NCBI GenBank assembly: GCA_035465695.1 | Contig: DATIVR010000070.1 | Location: 1 to 5,589, forward strand | Direction of reading: 5' to 3' | Origin: DASUBN01 sp035465695 | Lineage (GTDB): Bacteria > Pseudomonadota > Gammaproteobacteria > Natronospirales > REEB76 | Length of the DNA: 5,589 bases | The notes under the pieces: generated by a model | The model's input: the letters and a program-made list of their open reading frames with translations, nothing else | Database searches by the model: none | Told to the model about the DNA's origin: nothing | Position numbers and translations under genes: made by a program | In this document: piece after piece, positions 1 through 4,496 of the stretch | How the letters are laid out: the number at the start of each line of letters is the position of its first letter | How positions within the stretch are numbered: the first letter of the stretch is position 1

Positions 1-101
1 TGCTTGGAGACCATGGCTTCCTCGCCACGGTAGTCCCAGGTACGGATGACAGCGCGCTCTTCCATCTGCAGGCTCGGGATCTTGCGGGTCGATCTGGTCA
101 T
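1..101 (-). CDS. Partial gene of unknown function (N-terminal 33 residues)
   Basis: Read leftward, an open frame starts at ATG (101-99) and runs without a stop off the left edge. The start is supported by a good Shine-Dalgarno AAGGAG (complement of 111-116), nine bases upstream. The visible residues begin MTRSTRKIPSLQMEERAVIR and continue TWDYRGEEAMVSK. The N-terminus is basic and hydrophilic, with no signal peptide or membrane segment, so a cytoplasmic protein is likely. I do not recognise the family from 33 residues. It is divergent from the GFA gene, and the two share the 102-277 intergenic region. Codon choice (mostly C or G in the third position) fits a real gene. That it is a gene is fairly sure; its role is unknown. 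Confidence 0.7.
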   Translation of the reverse strand, partial: MTRSTRKIPSLQMEERAVIRTWDYRGEEAMVSK

Positions 102-200
102 GTCGTCAGGCTCCTTAGGGGCTTCTTGCTGTGTGATTGGACAACGGTGACTAGATTGCGCTTACGACTAAAACCCTGGCATCGGGAAGCGCCGGAACTA

Positions 201-238
201 CCCTTAAGGGAAAGCCTGATTGTCAGTGAACTATAGTT
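201..238. promoter_or_regulatory. Two perfect 10-bp palindromes between divergent genes
   Basis: CCCTTAAGGG (201-210) and AACTATAGTT (229-238) are each perfectly self-complementary. Their centres are 28 bp apart, in the intergenic region between the leftward partial gene and the GFA gene. The second overlaps the best -10-like box. This looks like an operator arrangement for one or two dimeric regulators, but the two sequences differ and I cannot name a regulator. Chance occurrence cannot be excluded. Confidence 0.35.
232..237 (+). promoter_or_regulatory. Candidate -10 box for the GFA operon
   Basis: TATAGT matches the sigma70 -10 consensus at five of six positions and lies in an AT-rich stretch (219-254) unlike the surrounding DNA. 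It would start RNA near 244 and leave a leader of about 34 nt that contains the Shine-Dalgarno. No good -35 box lies 16-18 bp upstream (209-214 reads GGAAAG). An alternative pairing, TTGTCA (220-225) with TATCCA (242-247), has a good -35 and a poor -10. Low confidence. Confidence 0.35.
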
Positions 239-264
239 AAATATCCAAAATTATCTGTGGTCCC

Positions 265-270
265 AGGAGG
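265..270 (+). promoter_or_regulatory. Strong Shine-Dalgarno that fixes the GFA start
   Basis: AGGAGG lies seven bases before the ATG at 278. This favours the ATG over an in-frame GTG at 257, which lies upstream of the site and would place the site inside the coding region. Confidence 0.85.
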
Positions 271-277
271 ACACGAC

Positions 278-625
278 ATGAAGTATCAAGGCCATTGCCA
301 CTGCGGAAGCATCGCCTATGAGATCGAGACTGAGATGCAAGCCGCGACCGAGTGCAACTGCTCCATCTGCGCCAGCCGCGGCTATCTCTTGTGGTTCGTG
401 GCGGGAGATAAGTTCCACTTGAAGACGCCGGAGAAGGACATGGCGTACTACACGTTCAATACCCATCACATCAAGCACTACTTCTGTCCCAAGTGCGGAG
501 GCGCCACCTTCGGTATGGCTGCTGACAAGGCAGGCAAGCCTGTGGTGGCGGTGAACCTGCGTGCCTTGGAAGGAGTCGACCTCGCCGCCGTGGAACGCAA
601 GCCCTTCGACGGCAAGCGGCTTTGA
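278..625 (+). CDS. GFA-family zinc/thiol protein (Gfa/CENP-V type)
   Basis: The product is 115 residues, a single GFA domain (Pfam family of glutathione-dependent formaldehyde-activating enzyme). The hallmark cysteines are all present: C-x-C at C7/C9, C-x-C-x2-C at C26/C28/C31 and C-x2-C at C70/C73. In characterised Gfa the outer four hold a structural zinc and the central three form a second zinc/thiol site that can bind glutathione. The length is shorter than classical Gfa (about 190 residues) and typical of the many small, uncharacterised relatives, so formaldehyde handling is not established. No signal peptide is seen; it is probably cytoplasmic. The stop overlaps the next start (TGATG), so it is probably translated together with the MmcQ/YjbR gene. 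The family call is sure; the substrate is unknown. Confidence 0.92.
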   Translation: MKYQGHCHCGSIAYEIETEMQAATECNCSICASRGYLLWFVAGDKFHLKTPEKDMAYYTFNTHHIKHYFCPKCGGATFGMAADKAGKPVVAVNLRALEGVDLAAVERKPFDGKRL

Positions 626-1047
626 TGCTACCCAAATCCCGTAAGCGACCCGTGCCTAAGACCAGGAAGTCCGGGTCCGGGCGTTCCGCCATGGCCGGTT
701 TCCGGCGGAGCGCGGCGGTATTGCGCAAGTATGCGCTGGGGTTTCCGGACGCCTACGAGGAGTTCCCCTGGGGCGAACGGGTCATCAAGGTCAACAGGCG
801 CATCTTCGTGTTCATGCATGGCAGCAGCCAGGAACTGCGGGTCACCGTGAAACTGCCCCGGTCCTACGGGGCGGCGCTCTTGGCATCTTTTGCCCGACCC
901 ACTGGCTATGGGTTGGGCAAGAGTGGCTGGGTTTCAGCGGCTTTCCAGAACAGGGAGCATGCCCCGTTGGACATATTGAAGACCTGGATCGAGGAGAGTT
1001 ATCGGGCGATCGCCCCGAAGAGGCTCTCAAAAATGCTGGATGAGTAG
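625..1047 (+). CDS. MmcQ/YjbR family protein
   Basis: From the ATG at 625 the product is 140 residues. Family signatures are visible in order: LRKYALGFPDAYEEFPWGE (33-51), an IKVNRRIFVF strand, ELRVTVKLP (70-78), the GLGKSGWVS segment (96-104) and a C-terminal helix with WIEESYRAIAPKRL. This is the compact CyaY-like fold of MmcQ/YjbR proteins, often labelled DNA-binding; the biochemical role is poorly defined. The start overlaps the GFA stop as TGATG, implying translational coupling. The first 22 residues are an unusually basic tail (KSRKRPVPKTRKS) beyond the usual family N-terminus. An alternative ATG at 691 gives a more typical length but lacks a Shine-Dalgarno, so I prefer 625. GFA and YjbR proteins are both small and cytoplasmic; a shared function is only inferred. 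Confidence 0.88.
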   Translation: MLPKSRKRPVPKTRKSGSGRSAMAGFRRSAAVLRKYALGFPDAYEEFPWGERVIKVNRRIFVFMHGSSQELRVTVKLPRSYGAALLASFARPTGYGLGKSGWVSAAFQNREHAPLDILKTWIEESYRAIAPKRLSKMLDE

Positions 1048-1081
1048 GATTAGGACTACAGATTCCGAATCGAGGCGGGTC

Positions 1082-1087
1082 TATATT
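1082..1087 (+). promoter_or_regulatory. Weak candidate -10 box before the small membrane gene
   Basis: TATATT matches the -10 consensus at five of six positions and is the only AT-rich hexamer of this kind in the 121-bp gap between the YjbR and membrane protein genes. No convincing -35 box lies at the right distance, so read-through from the upstream operon is equally possible. Confidence 0.22.
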
Positions 1088-1120
1088 CCTGTGCAACCCG
1101 GCTGAAGAGCGGGGATACGC

Positions 1121-1140
1121 GGACTCCAAGGAAGGGGTCC
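1121..1140 (+). other. Hairpin with a Shine-Dalgarno-like loop
   Basis: GGACTCC (1121-1127) pairs with GGGGTCC (1134-1140), giving seven base pairs with one U-G wobble around the loop AAGGAA. There is no following T tract, so it is not a standard terminator. It ends directly before an ATG at 1141 and 28 bases before the start of the small membrane protein, so it lies in that gene's leader. Confidence 0.4.
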
Positions 1141-1168
1141 ATGGATACAAGAACCACGGAGGAACTCG

Positions 1169-1474
1169 ATGTATCCGCTCAAATTCATCGTCAAGTACCT
1201 GATGGTCGCCGGTCTCGGGCTCGCGGGCGTGCTCTCGCTGGGCCGCGGCTTCGGCCTGCCGATCCCATTCCTCGAGTACGGATCGCTCGAGGCGTGGAAC
1301 GTGATCGCCGGCGCGGGTCTGCTGACCTTCAGCCTGTGCGTGGCGTTCTTCTGGAGATTGTCGCGCCCAAAACAGTCAGCGGCGCGGCGGTCGTATAGCG
1401 TCGGCTTCGGCGACGAGTGGTTGATGCAGACCACCATCACCGGGTCATCCGCACTCCGGCACCGCAGCCGCTGA
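1169..1474 (+). CDS. Small two-helix membrane protein, unknown function
   Basis: The product is 101 residues. The ATG at 1169 is preceded five bases earlier by GGAGGA (1158-1163). Two hydrophobic segments are clear: residues 6-24 and 44-62, joined by a short loop with a Pro-rich turn (GLPIPF, 29-34) and two acidic residues (E36, E41). The second helix is followed by a basic stretch (WRLSRPK), which by the positive-inside rule puts both ends in the cytoplasm. The tail (66-101) is hydrophilic, rich in Ser and Arg, and looks disordered. Third codon positions are mostly G or C, as in the sure genes nearby, which supports coding. I do not recognise a family. It converges on the MFS gene, with 23 bp between the two stops. 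Confidence 0.72.
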   Translation: MYPLKFIVKYLMVAGLGLAGVLSLGRGFGLPIPFLEYGSLEAWNVIAGAGLLTFSLCVAFFWRLSRPKQSAARRSYSVGFGDEWLMQTTITGSSALRHRSR

Positions 1475-1481
1475 TCCGTAT

Positions 1482-1497
1482 CCGCCCTTGAAGGCGG
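1482..1497. terminator. Short hairpin between convergent genes, possible weak terminator
   Basis: CCGCC (1482-1486) pairs with GGCGG (1493-1497) around a six-base loop. It fills the 23-bp gap between the converging small membrane gene and MFS gene, where a shared bidirectional terminator is expected. Neither strand has a T tract after the stem and the stem is only five pairs, so its activity is doubtful. Confidence 0.3.
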
Positions 1498-2718
1498 TCA
1501 AGACTCCAGGCGTTGCCGTTCGCGCAGCGCCGGGAACCACCACATCCACAGGCCCACCACCAGCAGCGTACCGATGCCGCCGATCACGGTGGCCGGCACC
1601 GCTCCCCACCAGGCGGCGGTGATGCCGGATTCGAACTCGCCCAGCTGATTCGAGGTGTTGATGAAGATGGCGTTGACCGCACTGACACGGCCGCGCATCT
1701 CGTCCGGCGTCTCGAGCTGCACCAGCGCCCCGCGTATCACCATGCTCACCATGTCCAGCGCGCCCAAGGCCAGCAGCGACACCAGGGAGAGCGTGAAGGA
1801 GCGGGATATGCCGAAAATCACCGTCGCCACGCCGAATCCCGCCACGCACCAGAACATCACATAGCCCACGTTGCGGGTGAGCGGCTTGCGGGTGAGCCAT
1901 AGGGACATGCCGAGAGCGCCCACCGCGGGCGCGGCGCGGAGCAGTCCCAGGCCCCAGGGGCCGGTGTGCAGGATGTCGCGGGCGAACACCGGCAAGAGCG
2001 CGGTGGCGCCCCCCAGGAGCACCGCGAACAGGTCCAGTGAGATCGCGCCCAGCACCACCGGCCGGTGGCGGATGAAGGTGATGCCCGCGAACACCGTCCT
2101 CAAGGTCGCGGGCTCGCGCTTCTGAGGCGGCCGCTCCAACTGCAGGCGCCACATCAGCGCCGAGGCGATGACGAACAGCAGGCCCGCTACGCCATACACG
2201 GTGCCGGCGCCCGCCACGTAGAGGAAACCGCCCAGGGCGGGGCCGATGATCATGGCCGACATGCTGGCGGAGGAGCCGGCTGCCATGGCACGAGACAGGA
2301 GCGAGACAGGCACCAGGCTCGGCAGCAGCGCCGACATGGTCGGGAACTCGAAGGCGCGCGCACAGCCGATCACGAACACGATGACGAGGATGGCCTGGAC
2401 GTCGAACCAGCGCAGCCAGCTCCCTATTGCCAGTAACAAGGTGGCGGCCCCTTCCACGGCCTGGCACACGAGCACGATGCCGCGGCGATCGAAGCGGTCC
2501 GCCACATGACCGGCGGGCAGCGCCAGCACGAACGAGGGGATGAACTGCACCAGACCGATGATGCCGAGGTCCAAGGCCCGGTGGGTGATGTCATAGATCT
2601 GCCAGCCCACCGCCACCGACAGCATCTGGAAGGCGAACATCGAGAAAAGACGTGAGCACCAGTACTCGATGAATCCGGCGTGCTGGAGCAAGGGTGCGGT
2701 GGTGGAGGTGGGATTCAT
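1498..2718 (-). CDS. MFS exporter, EntS-like (MFS_3) group
   Basis: From the ATG at 2718 the product is 406 residues, normal for a 12-helix major facilitator. The first helix lies near residues 21-42. The conserved loop 2-3 motif A, GHVADRFDRR, is at 70-79. A basic central loop (RLQLERPPQKREP) divides the two halves, and the second half starts with the segment LDLFAVLLGGATALLPVFAR. A later GALVQLETPDEMRGRVSAVN segment is typical of proteins annotated as MFS_3/EntS-like. EntS itself exports enterobactin by proton antiport; the substrate here cannot be read from sequence. No clear Shine-Dalgarno precedes 2718. An in-frame GTG at 2757 with GGGGTG just upstream would add 13 residues and is a real alternative. 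The gene lies 57 bp downstream of the co-directional hydrolase gene and could share its transcript. Confidence 0.9.
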   Translation of the reverse strand: MNPTSTTAPLLQHAGFIEYWCSRLFSMFAFQMLSVAVGWQIYDITHRALDLGIIGLVQFIPSFVLALPAGHVADRFDRRGIVLVCQAVEGAATLLLAIGSWLRWFDVQAILVIVFVIGCARAFEFPTMSALLPSLVPVSLLSRAMAAGSSASMSAMIIGPALGGFLYVAGAGTVYGVAGLLFVIASALMWRLQLERPPQKREPATLRTVFAGITFIRHRPVVLGAISLDLFAVLLGGATALLPVFARDILHTGPWGLGLLRAAPAVGALGMSLWLTRKPLTRNVGYVMFWCVAGFGVATVIFGISRSFTLSLVSLLALGALDMVSMVIRGALVQLETPDEMRGRVSAVNAIFINTSNQLGEFESGITAAWWGAVPATVIGGIGTLLVVGLWMWWFPALRERQRLES

Positions 2719-2748
2719 GGGCGGCGTAGTGTAAACGGCCTCACCCCG

Positions 2749-2763
2749 GCCGGCCACGCCGGC
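2749..2763 (-). other. GC hairpin between the hydrolase and MFS genes
   Basis: Two GCCGGC units (2749-2754 and 2758-2763) around a three-base loop can pair into a six-bp, all-GC stem on either strand. It lies 13 bases past the hydrolase stop and 30 bases before the MFS ATG. There is no T tract, so it is more likely a pause, mRNA 3'-end protection or attenuation element than a terminator, or just a product of high G+C. Confidence 0.3.
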
Positions 2764-2775
2764 ACCCCGAGGTAC

Positions 2776-3534
2776 CTAGCAGACGTGCGCCGCAGCGATC
2801 ATGGTGAAGATCTCGGCCGCGCCGGCATCCCAGACCGGCCAGGCATGGCCGCCATCTTCCTTCACGTAATGACCCTGCGGCAGCAATGAGGCCAGCATGC
2901 GGGTGGAACGGACGAAGCGGTCCGCGGTGCCACCTGACAGCCAGATGCGCCCGGCCTGGGCAGGGTCGCGCCAGTCCTTCACACCACGCCAGAGCTCGTG
3001 CTGATAGTTGTTGCGATCCACCCGTGCGGGTACCGGGCCTGGATCCCAACGGGCGGGACCGCCTTCGGCAGCCACCTGCGCTATCAAATCCGGATCACCC
3101 ATGTAGGGCGCCAGCAGCACCAGACCGGTGACGTCGCGAGGATAGCGTTCGTCATAGAGGAGTGCGCCCATGCCGCCCATGGAGGCGCCGCATAACCAGA
3201 TCTCGCGGTAGCCGCGGCGGTGGGCGGGGGCGATGACGTCCTCGCGCAGATGTTGCGCAACGTTGCCGTCGGTGTAATAGCCGAGGGTGGCGCCGGCCAG
3301 GAGCACATCGGCCTGGGGCCAGGCCCTCTGTATCGCCTGGACGATACCTGACGTGGCCAGATCGCCGAGATCGTCGCCGCGGCCGGGCAGCACGATGACC
3401 AGGGGATGGGTCGCCGCGGACTGATGCGCCGGAAATTGCTGCACCGGGATCGGTCCGTCGGGCCGGGCCGGACTGCCGCAGGCGCACAGGGTCAGGGCCA
3501 GGGATACGCCCAAGCATTTGAATGGAAAGGGCAT
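2776..3534 (-). CDS. Alpha/beta-hydrolase lipoprotein
   Basis: Counted from the GTG at 3537 the frame is 253 residues; the ATG at 3534 gives 252 and is preferred. Numbering below uses the 253 form. A lipoprotein signal is clear: K7, a hydrophobic core and a lipobox ending LCA-C20, followed by Gly, so after lipidation the protein should sit on a membrane facing the periplasm or outside. The hydrolase core follows: strand LVIVLPGRGDD (46-56), nucleophile elbow G-A-S-M-G with Ser119, acid Asp206 in GGTADRF, and His231 in DGGHAWPVW. The order and spacing match a complete Ser-Asp-His triad with a small esterase-like core. The substrate is not evident; carboxylesterases, lipases and siderophore esterases such as IroE share this fold. 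No Shine-Dalgarno precedes the start. It is divergent from the DUF3450 gene and upstream of the MFS gene. Confidence 0.88.
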   Translation of the reverse strand: MPFPFKCLGVSLALTLCACGSPARPDGPIPVQQFPAHQSAATHPLVIVLPGRGDDLGDLATSGIVQAIQRAWPQADVLLAGATLGYYTDGNVAQHLREDVIAPAHRRGYREIWLCGASMGGMGALLYDERYPRDVTGLVLLAPYMGDPDLIAQVAAEGGPARWDPGPVPARVDRNNYQHELWRGVKDWRDPAQAGRIWLSGGTADRFVRSTRMLASLLPQGHYVKEDGGHAWPVWDAGAAEIFTMIAAAHVC

Positions 3535-3539
3535 CACTG

Positions 3540-3545
3540 ATTATA
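3540..3545 (-). promoter_or_regulatory. Consensus -10 box adjacent to the hydrolase start
   Basis: Read leftward, 3545-3540 is TATAAT, a perfect -10 hexamer. It is followed by CA and then GTGATG, so RNA would begin about six bases later, at or next to the A of the ATG (3534). No Shine-Dalgarno is present, which fits a leaderless transcript. No good -35 is seen: the hexamer 17 bp upstream reads CATAGC. Confidence 0.5.
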
Positions 3546-3604
3546 GGAGCGGCTTCGGCGGGGCTATGCCTATGTCACGGCGCTTACTAAAGCGGTAGTA
3601 GGGC

Positions 3605-3618
3605 AAGGTTCCAACCTT
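3605..3618. repeat. Inverted repeat AAGGTT-CC-AACCTT, operator-like
   Basis: The six-base arms at 3605-3610 and 3613-3618 are perfectly complementary, around CC. The dyad lies between the divergent hydrolase and DUF3450 genes and overlaps the -35 hexamer of the candidate promoter for the latter. It does not resemble a Fur box. A shorter stem CGCTT-ACTA-AAGCG lies just to its left at 3581-3594. Confidence 0.45.
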
Positions 3619-3637
3619 ATGTCAGGTCTGCTAAATT
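3609..3637 (+). promoter_or_regulatory. Candidate extended -10 promoter for the DUF3450 operon
   Basis: An extended -10 TG-C-TAAATT lies at 3629-3637. TTCCAA (3609-3614) sits 17 bp before the hexamer as a weak -35. RNA would start near 3644, giving a leader of about 76 nt. The -35 lies inside the AAGGTT-CC-AACCTT dyad, so a protein bound there would be well placed to repress. Confidence 0.4.
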
Positions 3638-3644
3638 CAGGGTA

Positions 3645-3672
3645 CTGGCCGGGCGGTCGAGATGCCGGCCGG
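3645..3672 (+). other. GC-rich hairpin near the 5' end of the DUF3450 leader
   Basis: CTGGCCGG (3645-3652) pairs with CCGGCCGG (3665-3672): eight base pairs including one U-G wobble, with a 12-base loop. If the promoter at 3609-3637 is right, this stem starts at about the first base of the mRNA, where it could protect the transcript. There is no T tract after it. Confidence 0.35.
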
Positions 3673-3702
3673 AAGCCGTTGAATCTCTTACCTTAATCCC
3701 AG

Positions 3703-3716
3703 AGACCTAGGGGTCT
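3703..3716 (+). promoter_or_regulatory. Small hairpin covering the DUF3450 ribosome binding site
   Basis: AGACC (3703-3707) pairs with GGTCT (3712-3716) around TAGG. The only Shine-Dalgarno-like run, AGGGG (3709-3713), six bases before the ATG, lies partly in the loop and partly in the 3' arm. Folding could therefore lower initiation. Confidence 0.35.
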
Positions 3717-3719
3717 GCC

Positions 3720-4496
3720 ATGAAAAAGCAACTATTCCTCGCCTCCACGGCGCTCGCCCTTGCGGCGGTGGCGCTGGGCCTGGCGGCGGCGCCCGCGCCC
3801 AGCAAGGTGCAGCAGGCGATCAACAACCAGGAGCAGGTGAACAAGAGCGCCGCCGCCTCCCAGAAGAAGATCGACGCGGTCACCGGCAACACCCAGGACA
3901 TGCTCAACACCTATCTCTCGGTGACCCAGCAGACCGACGAGCTGCGCAGCTACGACGACCAGTTGGCCCAGATCGTGCAGGCCCAGACCGACCAGATCAA
4001 CTCATTGAACACCCAGGTCTCGCAGGTGGGCGGCGTACGCGACAGCCTGCTGCCGCTGATGCTGCAGATGACGGACAGCCTGGCGCAGTTCATCAAGCTC
4101 GACCTGCCTTACCGCCAGGATGACCGCCTGGCCAAGGTGGCGCAGCTCAAGGCGCTGATCAGCAACGGCGGCGTGCCGGTCACGGACAAGTTCCAGAAAC
4201 TGGTCCAGGCCTACGACGACGAGATCGCGGCCGGCCGCACCGTGGAAGCGTTCCGCGGCCAGGTGAGCGAGGGCGGCAAAGCGCTGACGGTGAACTTCCT
4301 GCGGGTGGGCCACGTGCTGCTGGCCTACCAGACCCTCGACAAGAGCGAGACCGGGTATTGGGACAAACAGGCCCACAAGTGGCAGGTGGATAACAGCTTC
4401 AAGAGCGCGGTGGCGGACGCCATCTCGATCGCCAACAAGGAGGCGGCGCCCAACCTCATGGAACTGCCGGTGCCGGCGCCGGAGGTGGCGAAATGA
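3720..4496 (+). CDS. DUF3450 periplasmic protein of an accessory TonB operon
   Basis: The product is 258 residues. It starts with a Sec signal (MKK, then an Ala/Leu-rich core; cleavage likely near residues 20-24), so the mature protein is periplasmic. Residues 30-105 are polar, rich in Gln, Asn and Asp, and look like a coiled coil. Family signatures follow: FIKLDLPYRQDDRLAKV (124-140), KFQKLVQAYDDE (157-168), GRTVEAFRG (172-180) and a C-terminal segment with SETGYWDKQAHKW. There is no cysteine. DUF3450 proteins are encoded at the head of TonB2-type operons with TtpC-like, ExbB, ExbD, TonB and TPR genes. Their exact role is not settled, but the context points to energising TonB-dependent outer membrane transport. 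The ATG at 3720 is the only start that gives a proper signal peptide. The stop overlaps the next gene as ATGA, implying coupled translation. Confidence 0.92.
   Translation: MKKQLFLASTALALAAVALGLAAAPAPSKVQQAINNQEQVNKSAAASQKKIDAVTGNTQDMLNTYLSVTQQTDELRSYDDQLAQIVQAQTDQINSLNTQVSQVGGVRDSLLPLMLQMTDSLAQFIKLDLPYRQDDRLAKVAQLKALISNGGVPVTDKFQKLVQAYDDEIAAGRTVEAFRGQVSEGGKALTVNFLRVGHVLLAYQTLDKSETGYWDKQAHKWQVDNSFKSAVADAISIANKEAAPNLMELPVPAPEVAK

Noticed and set aside
257..277. GTG at 257 as the start of the GFA protein
   Set aside because: The strong AGGAGG at 265-270 lies after this codon and correctly positions the ATG at 278, where the family homology begins.
1141..1398. Separate 85-residue protein from the ATG at 1141
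   Set aside because: It has a fair Shine-Dalgarno but an Arg-rich, low-complexity product, and it overlaps the better-supported membrane protein in another frame. Kept only as a possible regulatory start.
1482..1497. Strong rho-independent terminator between the convergent genes
   Set aside because: Only a five-pair stem and no T tract on either strand; retained as a weak candidate only.
1445..2467. Open reading frame of 340 codons on the minus strand overlapping the MFS gene
   Set aside because: Same strand but different frame from a clear 12-helix MFS protein. The product is Arg/Gly/His-rich with no membrane pattern, as expected of a frame-shifted shadow.
3540..3719. Fur box upstream of the TonB-type operon
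   Set aside because: No stretch resembling the GATAATGATAATC-type pattern was found in this intergenic region.
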